12,021 nt of DNA from WTJY01 sp045105475. Its GTDB lineage: Bacteria; Chloroflexota; Anaerolineae; Promineifilales; Promineifilaceae. The notes below the pieces were generated by a model, which saw nothing but the letters and a program-made list of their open reading frames with translations, made no database searches and had not been told where the DNA came from. Positions within the stretch are counted from its first letter, which is position 1; each line of letters opens with the position of its first letter. The stretch spans positions 1 through 12,021 of the forward strand of contig JBGCDP010000095.1 in NCBI GenBank assembly GCA_045105475.1, given 5' to 3'. Below, piece after piece: positions 1 through 6,931 of the stretch. Position numbers and translations under genes: made by a program.

Positions 1-1343
1 ATCAACTCACCTGCATGGGTTCCAACTATCGTTGCACCAAGAATTTTGCCGCTACCTTTAGCTGTATGAACCTTGATGAAACCAGAAGTTTCCCCCTCAG
101 TTACAGCTCGATCCACAGAAGCCATTGAGGCTTTATAGGTATCGATCTCAATGCCATCTTCGGCCGCTTGGTTCGGATACAGGCCAACGTGAGCGATTTC
201 AGGCTCTGTGTATGTCACCCATGGGATAATCAAATCACTAAATTTCCGTTTAGGGAAAGGGAAGAGCGCATTCTGAACCACAATCGCGCCGGAATGGCCC
301 GCAACATGGGTGAATTGATATTTCACAGCCACATCACCGGCCGCAAATATATTTGAATTGGTTGTTTGTAGCTGGTCATTAACTTCGATCCCTCTTTTAT
401 CAAACTGCACACCTGCAGTTTCCAAACCCAATCCTTCAACATTCGGGCGACGGCCGACTGCAAGCAGTATCTCGCTGACCTCCACCGCATACTCGGTCCC
501 ATCTTTTTCATACGTGATCACTTTTTTACCGTTATCACCCTTCGCAATCGATTTGGTTTTAACCCCGGTCAGGAGTTGCACACCATCAGCAACAAGTGCA
601 TCTTGTACGATTGCGGCCGCATCTTCGTCTTCACGAGACAAAATGTGATCGGCCAGATCGATCAAATAAACTTGGGTGCCTAAACGCTGCATCGCTTGCG
701 ACAGTTCACTACCGATAGGTCCACCACCAATAACGGCTAAACTTTCAGGTTGTTCAGTCAGATTAAAAATCGTCTCGTTCGTTAAAAAGCCTGTCTCCGC
801 TAAGCCCGGGATAGGAATTACGGCCGGGTGAGACCCTGTTGCAATCATTGCCTTATTGAATTCCAACGTCATTCCGTCTACTTCAACCGTATTAGGTCCT
901 GTAAATCGAGCGGCGCCGAGGTAAACATCTACCCCAAGATCGGTGTAGCGTTTGGCTGAGTCGTGAGGTGCAATATCAGAGCGAACTTTACGCACATGGT
1001 TCATGGCGGTATTGAAATCTACAGTCACGCCCTCAGGAACCTGAACACCGAAACGCCCAGCCTCATGAACACCCGCGGCCGCTTTTGCAGCCCTGATTAG
1101 CCCTTTTGAAGGAACGCAGCCATAGTTTAAACAGTCGCCGCCCAAATAACCTTTTTCTATGACAGCTACTTTTGCTCCAAGAGCTGCAGAACCACTCGCC
1201 GCGACAAGCCCGGCCGATCCGCCACCAATGACGACAAGGTTGTATTTCCCATCAGGCTTTGGATTAACCCAATCAGTTGGGTGAACATTGGCGATTAATT
1301 TTTGATTGTATTTATTATCTACAGGTAATATTTCGATACTCAT
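1..1343 (-). CDS. Mercuric-reductase-like FAD-dependent pyridine nucleotide-disulfide oxidoreductase (3' end cut by window edge)
   Basis: About 447 codons are open from the ATG at 1343 to the left edge. After an extension of about 33 residues, a first Rossmann motif VVIGGGSAG (about 37-45) binds FAD. The redox-active disulfide motif CLNYGCVPSK carries Cys71 and Cys76. A second Rossmann motif VIGGGPIGSE fits NAD(P)H binding, and IFAAGDV fits the late FAD-contact motif of the family. The protein belongs to the dihydrolipoamide dehydrogenase/mercuric reductase group. The dimerisation domain with the catalytic His-Glu pair is only partly visible. There is no N-terminal heavy-metal-binding domain and no mer gene nearby, so mercury reduction is not supported; the electron acceptor is unknown. 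It lies 110 bases downstream of the TVP38 gene on the same strand, so co-transcription is likely. The ribosome binding site is weak. The gene holds seven CGGCCG words. Confidence 0.93.
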   Translation of the reverse strand, partial: MSIEILPVDNKYNQKLIANVHPTDWVNPKPDGKYNLVVIGGGSAGLVAASGSAALGAKVAVIEKGYLGGDCLNYGCVPSKGLIRAAKAAAGVHEAGRFGVQVPEGVTVDFNTAMNHVRKVRSDIAPHDSAKRYTDLGVDVYLGAARFTGPNTVEVDGMTLEFNKAMIATGSHPAVIPIPGLAETGFLTNETIFNLTEQPESLAVIGGGPIGSELSQAMQRLGTQVYLIDLADHILSREDEDAAAIVQDALVADGVQLLTGVKTKSIAKGDNGKKVITYEKDGTEYAVEVSEILLAVGRRPNVEGLGLETAGVQFDKRGIEVNDQLQTTNSNIFAAGDVAVKYQFTHVAGHSGAIVVQNALFPFPKRKFSDLIIPWVTYTEPEIAHVGLYPNQAAEDGIEIDTYKASMASVDRAVTEGETSGFIKVHTAKGSGKILGATIVGTHAGEL

Positions 1344-1426
1344 AATGTTAGTTTTTCTTGGTCTCAGGCTTTACTCTTCGTTATTCTATTAATCTCAAGA
1401 ATCGAGAAGCCAAGTTATCAAGTTGA

Positions 1427-1455
1427 AAGACAGGCTCCCTATTGTCTGCTGTCTT
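1427..1455. other. Small intercistronic inverted repeat
   Basis: AAGACAG at 1427-1433 pairs with CTGTCTT at 1449-1455. The 7-bp stem has a 15-base loop and overlaps the stop codon of the TVP38 gene. There is no T-tract, so it does not look like a terminator. It could be a processing or stabilising hairpin between the two cistrons, or chance. Confidence 0.25.
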
Positions 1456-2191
1456 AAGCTGCAGCAGCTTCTGTACTTTCGTTCGTTTTAACGAAACGAG
1501 AAATACCCAAGCTCACAATAAATATAGCGATTGAGGCACCAAATGCCCAAGGATTAAATTCAGCATTGCTGATGCCTTCGCTTATATTGATAGAGCTACC
1601 AAATAGTGCGAATGATATTGTCCCAGGCAATGAACCAAGAATGGTTGCAAGCAAGAAAGATTTCCAGTCGATGCGTAAAAATCCGCTCATGTAGTTCACT
1701 AAGTCATAAGGCAAAAAGATTAGACGCATGATAAACACGGTGTTAAAGCTCGACTCACGCATGCGAGCACCATATTTTTGCAGCAAAGAGGTTTCTTTCT
1801 CATCATCGATGATGTCTTCACCAAAGAAACGGCCGATTGTGTATGCGATCATGGCACCAGCATTGGCGGAAATAACGGTCAAAACAACGCCCCATATAGG
1901 GCCAAAAATCGCCCCGGCCACAATCGTAAGAACCGTGGCAGAGAAAAAGATCAGCGGCCGAATGAGATAAGCGGCAATAAAGATAAGTGCGCCCCAAGGT
2001 GATTGAAGCAACTCAGCAAGTTGTTGAGCCATCTGCTCTACGGTTAAATTATTAGATTGTTGGTACCAAACATAGGTTCCGATAATGGCGGCCCATAAAA
2101 TAAAGCCGACAATCTTTTGCCAGTTATTTTGTAAAAATGTTTTTTCAGATTTTTTAATTTCTTTTTCTGGATAGTTTTCTAGCGCAGTCAT
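1454..2191 (-). CDS. TVP38/TMEM64 family inner-membrane protein (SNARE-associated/DedA-like domain)
   Basis: The 245-residue protein has a short charged N-terminus, a first membrane helix at about 26-43, then the SNARE-associated (VTT/DedA-like) core. Hydrophobic stretches lie at about 67-105, 106-122, 151-173, 178-200 and 214-233. The family signature is clear: a glycine-rich first half (VAGAIFGPIWG), the second-half motif FMRLIFLPYDLVNYMSG, and LGSLPGTISFALFG. Relatives of this fold are proposed lipid scramblases or transporters; the substrate here is unknown. The start is supported by GGAG four bases before the ATG. It is the first gene of a probable operon with the disulfide oxidoreductase. 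The C-terminus ends in a run of four alanines. Family assignment is secure, function is not. Confidence 0.92.
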   Translation of the reverse strand: MTALENYPEKEIKKSEKTFLQNNWQKIVGFILWAAIIGTYVWYQQSNNLTVEQMAQQLAELLQSPWGALIFIAAYLIRPLIFFSATVLTIVAGAIFGPIWGVVLTVISANAGAMIAYTIGRFFGEDIIDDEKETSLLQKYGARMRESSFNTVFIMRLIFLPYDLVNYMSGFLRIDWKSFLLATILGSLPGTISFALFGSSINISEGISNAEFNPWAFGASIAIFIVSLGISRFVKTNESTEAAAA

Positions 2192-2568
2192 AATTCTCCA
2201 TCTAAGTAAAATAAGAAGTGTTTTTAGTCTTTAGTTTGTTTAAGTTTGAGGGTTTAGTTCGATGATTGTTATTTTTTTCACAATATCGAGCCAATGAATG
2301 GACAACCCTATCTTTCAGTACCTTACTCACCTACATTCAAATTAATACTTTTGTAACTTTCTGCTTTTTAACCTGTAAAAACCACCTCACAAGCCGAATA
2401 TGACAAGGGCAAAGCCTAAGCCACTAGCTGAGATTGAATCAGCATAATGAATATAGGCCAAGTCGCTCATATGTTGGTCAAAGCAACAGGCCAAAGATAT
2501 AAAACAAAAAAGGCTGACCTCTTTCGAGATCAGCCTTTTGATTAACTATGTTATTGTCAGATGAGGGT
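2192..2568. other. Intergenic region between TVP38 gene and GTPase gene
   Basis: These 377 bases separate two minus-strand genes. The right end holds the terminator of the GTPase gene (2501-2539). The promoter of the TVP38 gene should lie in the left part, but I find no convincing -35/-10 pair. The DNA is AT-rich, has no CGGCCG word and no credible small gene. A 24-codon frame beginning with the ATG at 2471 runs through the terminator hairpin and is not believable. Confidence 0.6.
2501..2539 (-). terminator. Intrinsic terminator of the dynamin-like GTPase gene
   Basis: AAAAGGCTGA (2508-2517) pairs perfectly with TCAGCCTTTT (2530-2539). After one mismatch, CTC (2519-2521) pairs with GAG (2526-2528) around a TTTC loop. 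Read on the minus strand, the stem is followed by six T, then G and four T. It begins 29 bases after the GTPase stop codon. Confidence 0.9.
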
Positions 2569-5232
2569 TTAAACCATCATTTCGCCTTCAAGCTCATTGA
2601 GTCCTTCCCAAATCCGCATCATTCCTTCAATATCAGATACAGATTCAAGATCAACTTCCATCGCTTCGCGCAGAGCATCATCCGTCATGGCGCGATCATG
2701 ATTGCGCAATAGCGGCCGGATAACCTCTTCGTTCAGTGACTGCTCCGCCTTAGTCGCTTCCATCCAGAATAGACGGCGTAAACGTGGCAATAATTCATCG
2801 TCACCGAATAAGTCATCAACGATTTGGCCGAACAGTTCACGAGATTTCACAGCCACATCATCTAGGCGATCTGCGTAGCTGTGCTCTGTTTCACCCAAGT
2901 CAATGCCTTGAACCGCAATCCCTTCAGCATCTTCAGCCAAATTGATCGCAAAGCCACCATCATCGGCCGTATCTAGAAAATTAATTTCAATCCCATCATC
3001 GGCCGGAACCGATGCTGGTGCTGCGACTGCAGGTTGAGGAACTGCACCGTTCGGAGAAATACCTGCTTTTTCAGCAGCAGCAGCAAGTTCGGCTTGCACT
3101 GACTGCGTGCCGTTTAGCGCGATGTCTAAAATACGCTCATTGGTTGGGAGCGACAATGATTCGGCCGCATCCAACTTAAACTGAATCGAGCGCTCTGGCT
3201 TCATCAATTCATACATCGTCGCATGCTCAACCACTTCGCGGAATTTTTGCATCACCGCTTCCAAAATCGCGTCGTATGCACCGTTTAGATCAAATGCCTC
3301 ACCTGGAACACTTGAAAGCGTATAGGTGTACTCTTGGTTGTATTCAGCCCGAGTTAAGCGGGTTTTAAGCTCATGCGTTTCCATCGTTTGCTGTAGCTCA
3401 CGAGCAACCACATCTGCCACAGATGGCATAAAGCGGGAAACCGCTTGCTGCATCACCATTTCGACTTGGAACAAAATCCGGCGGATCGGCAATTCAATGC
3501 CGCTCGTTCCCCAGACCAAATTGTCATAGGTTACATCACGATCATCCCACTGCTCTGTCCCGTAACTGTCCAGCAGATCATCGATTTCACGGCGAATCGT
3601 CTCTTCCACATTGGCTTTAACGCTGCTGAGGCTAGGTGCCAACAAGCTGCGAAAGCGGCCGTCTGTGTTTGTCCGGTTGCTCAAATCGAGCAAGGCCGAA
3701 TGGAACGTCCGCGGCAATTCTTTTTGCATCCGGCGTAACAAGTTCTCATACCGTTTTTGCTGTAATGCTTCCCACCCAAGATTGAATGGAGGGTATACAC
3801 CACGACCGGCCAGTTCGTTTTCATAGTGGCTGCGTAAACCTGAGATCGCTTGGCGAACTCGGGTAGCTGCTTCTTTGAGCTGAGTGGCAACACGCTCATT
3901 TTGAATGTAGCCAACAAGTGCCTCCCGCAATTGCGGGATTTCACTTAACTCAAGCAAAGCTTCTTTTGTCGCCTTTGAGGTCAGTTTTGCATTTGCCTCT
4001 AAATCAAGCTGGTCTTCAAATTCGCTCAGAATTCTCTGCGTCTCGCTCTTAAATTCGCTTGGTGCCCCTTTGGGATCCTGCACGTACAAAGCTGAGGGTG
4101 TCATGACCATGAAGTATGGACGCCCTTTTTTGCCTCGTTTGTTGTAGCGTTCCCAGTAATTTGGAGCGATGTGGCGGAGAACTTCTTTAACTTCAGCCTC
4201 ACCCTGTGAACCTGAATTCAGACGATCATACGCTTGGCGAACATTGGCTCCGTTTACAGCCACAAAAATCTTACCAGAGGCATCATCTAAATCAGCACCG
4301 CGCAGGCCGAAAAGACGGTTGTCTTTGACCCAGTGGACTGCCGATAGTGATTTCATCTCATCGACACGCTGACGGCCGGCATCTGTCACCAACACAATCA
4401 TCGCATCTTTCTTTTTCATTTCTTCAAGCGTGATTTCTTCATGCAAGCGCATCCCTGCACCCAAACCTGGAACGTCAACGATGCGTAAGTAACCACCCAT
4501 TAGGAGATTGGCTACACCTTCTTTTGGTTGAATCTTAAATGTTGCTGATTTTACCAATCGAATCTGACGTTGGGACGATCCCTTGAAACCATCTTCACGC
4601 AGATGGGTCAATGCGGTCTCATCGGCCAAGTCATAAACGGCCGGGGCTGGCTGATCCATCTCAAACATATTTTGATGGTTCTCAAAAGTTTGGAGGCAAT
4701 CAATCAAGATCTCTAGGTACTCATCCCGTTCGGTTTTAGCCGCATCTCGATTCGCTTCCAAAATCCCTTCGATATCATAACGGGCTTGGTCACGCTCACC
4801 AGAGCTGGTGATATCAAATGGTGGAATTTCAGCCAACGAGCAAAGGCGTATAACCCGCTCTGCAAATTCTTGCCGAGTCCAATAGTTTAGAGTTAAAGAC
4901 TCTTTTTCGCCCTCACCAGCCTGCTCTATATAAACGATAGTGCCAGTCACAGCTGTAACAGCACCGGTCGGGAGCAAGTTCCGGCCGAGGAGTGAATTAA
5001 TCAGCGTACTTTTACCGACACCAGTGCCGCCAAAAAATACAAGCGTCCATGTTTTTTGCTCAAGAATACGGCGTGCTTGATCCACACTCGCCTGAGCCTC
5101 AGGGACAGCCATGACTAAATAGTCCTTACTTTTGTCAATTGTTTCTTGTAAATTCACCCACTGGTGAACTTGATGTGGGCTAATATGAGGCAACGCCTCC
5201 AGTTGTTCTTGTAATTCGTTATATTTTGTCAT
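2569..5232 (-). CDS. Large dynamin-like GTPase
   Basis: Numbered from the upstream ATG at 5247, the frame has 892 residues. The P-loop is GGTGVGKST at 73-81, the G3 motif is DVPG at 258-261, and threonines near 98-104 fit switch I. A canonical G4 (TKxD) is not evident; FVAVNGANV at about 328-336 occupies its place. Long helical segments follow (about 400-720), then an Ala/Pro-rich and acidic linker (about 720-790) with three imperfect repeats around GIEIN, GFAIN and GIAVQG, and a helical C-terminus. This fits bacterial dynamin-like proteins that act on membranes, although no transmembrane helix or clear paddle is seen. I chose the sixth-codon ATG at 5232 because GGAG lies nine bases upstream of it; the ATG at 5247 has no good ribosome site. 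Divergently placed from the kinase gene. It holds eight CGGCCG words. Confidence 0.88.
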   Translation of the reverse strand: MTKYNELQEQLEALPHISPHQVHQWVNLQETIDKSKDYLVMAVPEAQASVDQARRILEQKTWTLVFFGGTGVGKSTLINSLLGRNLLPTGAVTAVTGTIVYIEQAGEGEKESLTLNYWTRQEFAERVIRLCSLAEIPPFDITSSGERDQARYDIEGILEANRDAAKTERDEYLEILIDCLQTFENHQNMFEMDQPAPAVYDLADETALTHLREDGFKGSSQRQIRLVKSATFKIQPKEGVANLLMGGYLRIVDVPGLGAGMRLHEEITLEEMKKKDAMIVLVTDAGRQRVDEMKSLSAVHWVKDNRLFGLRGADLDDASGKIFVAVNGANVRQAYDRLNSGSQGEAEVKEVLRHIAPNYWERYNKRGKKGRPYFMVMTPSALYVQDPKGAPSEFKSETQRILSEFEDQLDLEANAKLTSKATKEALLELSEIPQLREALVGYIQNERVATQLKEAATRVRQAISGLRSHYENELAGRGVYPPFNLGWEALQQKRYENLLRRMQKELPRTFHSALLDLSNRTNTDGRFRSLLAPSLSSVKANVEETIRREIDDLLDSYGTEQWDDRDVTYDNLVWGTSGIELPIRRILFQVEMVMQQAVSRFMPSVADVVARELQQTMETHELKTRLTRAEYNQEYTYTLSSVPGEAFDLNGAYDAILEAVMQKFREVVEHATMYELMKPERSIQFKLDAAESLSLPTNERILDIALNGTQSVQAELAAAAEKAGISPNGAVPQPAVAAPASVPADDGIEINFLDTADDGGFAINLAEDAEGIAVQGIDLGETEHSYADRLDDVAVKSRELFGQIVDDLFGDDELLPRLRRLFWMEATKAEQSLNEEVIRPLLRNHDRAMTDDALREAMEVDLESVSDIEGMMRIWEGLNELEGEMMV

Positions 5233-5241
5233 CTCGTCAAA

Positions 5242-5245
5242 CTCC
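5242..5245 (-). promoter_or_regulatory. Ribosome binding site deciding the GTPase start
   Basis: On the minus strand GGAG overlaps the upstream ATG (5247-5245) and stands nine bases before the second ATG (5232-5230). The spacing favours initiation at 5232 and makes the first five codons of the longer frame doubtful. Confidence 0.6.
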
Positions 5246-5321
5246 ATACCGGATTGTCATTCTAATTTAAATTGAAGAAGGCCACCTTCTTCATTGTTTT
5301 TTTATTCACATGCCATTCAGC

Positions 5322-5351
5322 ATTTTAAGCTCAGATTTAATATTTCTTCAA
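5322..5351 (-). promoter_or_regulatory. Candidate sigma-70 promoter of the GTPase gene
   Basis: On the minus strand TTGAAG (5351-5346) is followed after 18 bases by TAAAAT (5327-5322), which matches five of six consensus -10 bases. The predicted leader is about 80 bases. This is a pattern match only. Confidence 0.4.
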
Positions 5352-5372
5352 TACGGGATAACTTTTTAACGG

Positions 5373-5402
5373 TTGCACCAAGTCAAGTTGAAAATCTAGC
5401 AT
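5373..5402 (+). promoter_or_regulatory. Weak candidate promoter of the histidine kinase gene
   Basis: TTGCAC (5373-5378) is followed after 18 bases by TAGCAT (5397-5402), back to back with the GTPase promoter candidate. The -35 element matches only the TTG, and the start site would lie very close to the coding region, so confidence is low. Confidence 0.25.
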
Positions 5403-5438
5403 AAAGATCATCCATCAGAATCTATGAGGCCATCTCTC

Positions 5439-6821
5439 ATGATGCAAAAACTGCGCAGTAACATCCAAGAGGCGATTCAAACGTTGATTAGCCTGCCTAA
5501 AAAAGAAGATGAACTCGAGACTCTCTATAATCATCTAGCCCGGAATCTATTGCTAATCGGTAGTTTTGGGACAGTCATTTTGTCAGTTTTGTTTATATAC
5601 CAACAAAACTATGTTTCCTTAATTACCGCTCTTTTGCCGTTGATCTTCTGCTTCAGTGGGCTATATAAAATTAAAAGAGGGGCCAACTATCGGCCGCTTT
5701 TGGCGGCTCTCTTAGGGAGCGCAATTTTTGGGAATTACGTTGGAGCGCTGGCGGGTGAGGGTGTTACTGATTTTGGTTTTCAAAGCTTAATTGTGATGAT
5801 GATTTTGATCACTATGTTTTTCGGTGAAAAATGGCTCACTATCCTATCAATTAGTAATCTTTGTCTAATCATCTTTTTATACTGGTCTGAAACATCTGGT
5901 TTTTTAACCTTTCAAGAAGATGTGTATGATCCGATATCAGGGACGGTTATTGCTGCAACATTGTCGGCCGTTTTATTTTTTATTTTACGATTCACAGTAC
6001 AGCAGTTAGTGAACAGCAATCGAGAAATGCAAAAAGCTAAAGAAATTGCTGAACAAGCCAATAATGCGAAGTCTGTCTTTTTAGCCAATATGAGCCATGA
6101 ACTTCGCACACCCTTACATGCGATTATTGGATATGGAGAAATGATTTCTGAAGAGCTCGTAGAACTAGAGCGTTTGCCTACAGAAATCCCAACTATTACT
6201 GAAGACGTTAGCCGCATTACACAATCCGGCCGTCATTTACTTGACCTAATCACAGACATATTAGATTTATCCAAAGCTGAAGCAGATCAGCTCGAAATTT
6301 TTGCAGATTGGTTTGATCTCGATGAATTTATAAAAGATATTCAAAGTATGCTTAAGCCCATAGCGGCCAAAAACAACAACCAGCTCAATATATTGAAAAC
6401 GAACACTGTCGACAAAATTTATAGTGATCGAGTCCGTTTAAAACAAGTTTTGCTGAATCTGCTTTCAAATGCCACTCGGTTCACAGAAAATGGGCAAGTT
6501 GATTTCTATATAAAGTGCGAAGGCGACTTCATTGAATTTACTGTCAAAGACAATGGGATCGGAATAAACGAAGATATGCGTCAGAAAATATTCCTTCCAT
6601 TTCAACAGGCTGACAGCTCGCTAACGCGAAAATATCAAGGAACAGGGTTAGGATTGGCTATTTCAAGTAAAATTGTGGCACAAATGGGTGGCAAGCTGAT
6701 TGTAAACAGCACCGTGGGTAAAGGAAGCAGCTTTTCTTTTTCGGTTCCAACTAATCTACAATTAGAAAAAGATGTGTCTCTTGCAACACCAACCGGTGAG
6801 AAACGTAAAGTCAGCCATTAA
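5439..6821 (+). CDS. Membrane-bound sensor histidine kinase
   Basis: Numbered from the ATG at 5424, the frame has 465 residues. Six hydrophobic segments (about 41-58, 62-80, 90-110, 117-134, 136-153, 172-191) form an integral-membrane sensor of unrecognised type, with little periplasmic sequence. A short coiled coil (about 195-215) leads to the HisKA domain with phospho-acceptor His225 in MSHELRTP. The HATPase domain follows: N box around Asn345/Asn349, DNGIGI at 376-381, FLPFQQ at 390-395, GTGLGLAI at 406-413. There is no HAMP, PAS or receiver domain, and no response regulator lies in the window, so its partner is elsewhere. The ATG at 5439 is preferred because GAGG lies nine bases before it; the ATG at 5424 lacks a ribosome site. 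No terminator separates it from the ArsA-like gene 110 bases downstream, so read-through is likely. Confidence 0.93.
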   Translation: MMQKLRSNIQEAIQTLISLPKKEDELETLYNHLARNLLLIGSFGTVILSVLFIYQQNYVSLITALLPLIFCFSGLYKIKRGANYRPLLAALLGSAIFGNYVGALAGEGVTDFGFQSLIVMMILITMFFGEKWLTILSISNLCLIIFLYWSETSGFLTFQEDVYDPISGTVIAATLSAVLFFILRFTVQQLVNSNREMQKAKEIAEQANNAKSVFLANMSHELRTPLHAIIGYGEMISEELVELERLPTEIPTITEDVSRITQSGRHLLDLITDILDLSKAEADQLEIFADWFDLDEFIKDIQSMLKPIAAKNNNQLNILKTNTVDKIYSDRVRLKQVLLNLLSNATRFTENGQVDFYIKCEGDFIEFTVKDNGIGINEDMRQKIFLPFQQADSSLTRKYQGTGLGLAISSKIVAQMGGKLIVNSTVGKGSSFSFSVPTNLQLEKDVSLATPTGEKRKVSH

Positions 6822-6838
6822 CCAATAAAAACAACAAG

Positions 6839-6919
6839 GTGATTCACAGTGATTAAAAACCTATTTTCACTAATATCCCTTGATATGGAGCAGGCCCCTG
6901 TAACAAACCGCAGGCCCTG
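6839..6919 (+). promoter_or_regulatory. Repeat-bearing leader before the ArsA-like gene
   Basis: The 110-base gap holds two pairs of direct repeats. GTGATT occurs at 6839-6844 and 6849-6854 (10-base period). GCAGGCCCCTG at 6890-6900 and GCAGGCCCTG at 6910-6919 are 20 bases apart; each contains a CAGG/CCTG dyad, and they can also pair with each other. The second copy ends 12 bases before the start codon. Both spacings are whole helical turns, which would suit a protein bound on one DNA face. The role is inferred. Confidence 0.35.
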
Positions 6920-6931
6920 AAATAAAATCAC

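Noticed and set aside
358..648. 96-codon plus-strand frame
   Set aside because: It lies wholly inside the oxidoreductase gene on the other strand, and its translation has no family features.
2437..2448. AATCAGCATAAT also present at 11586-11597
   Set aside because: A 12-base match is expected a few times by chance in 12 kb, and the flanks do not match.
3445..3738. 97-codon plus-strand frame, and other frames inside the GTPase gene
   Set aside because: They are shadows of the long, clearly coding minus-strand frame with GTPase motifs; no ribosome site or homology-like motif.
5912..6217. 101-codon minus-strand frame
   Set aside because: It is antisense to the kinase HisKA region, where the plus frame carries the H-box; low-complexity serine-rich translation.
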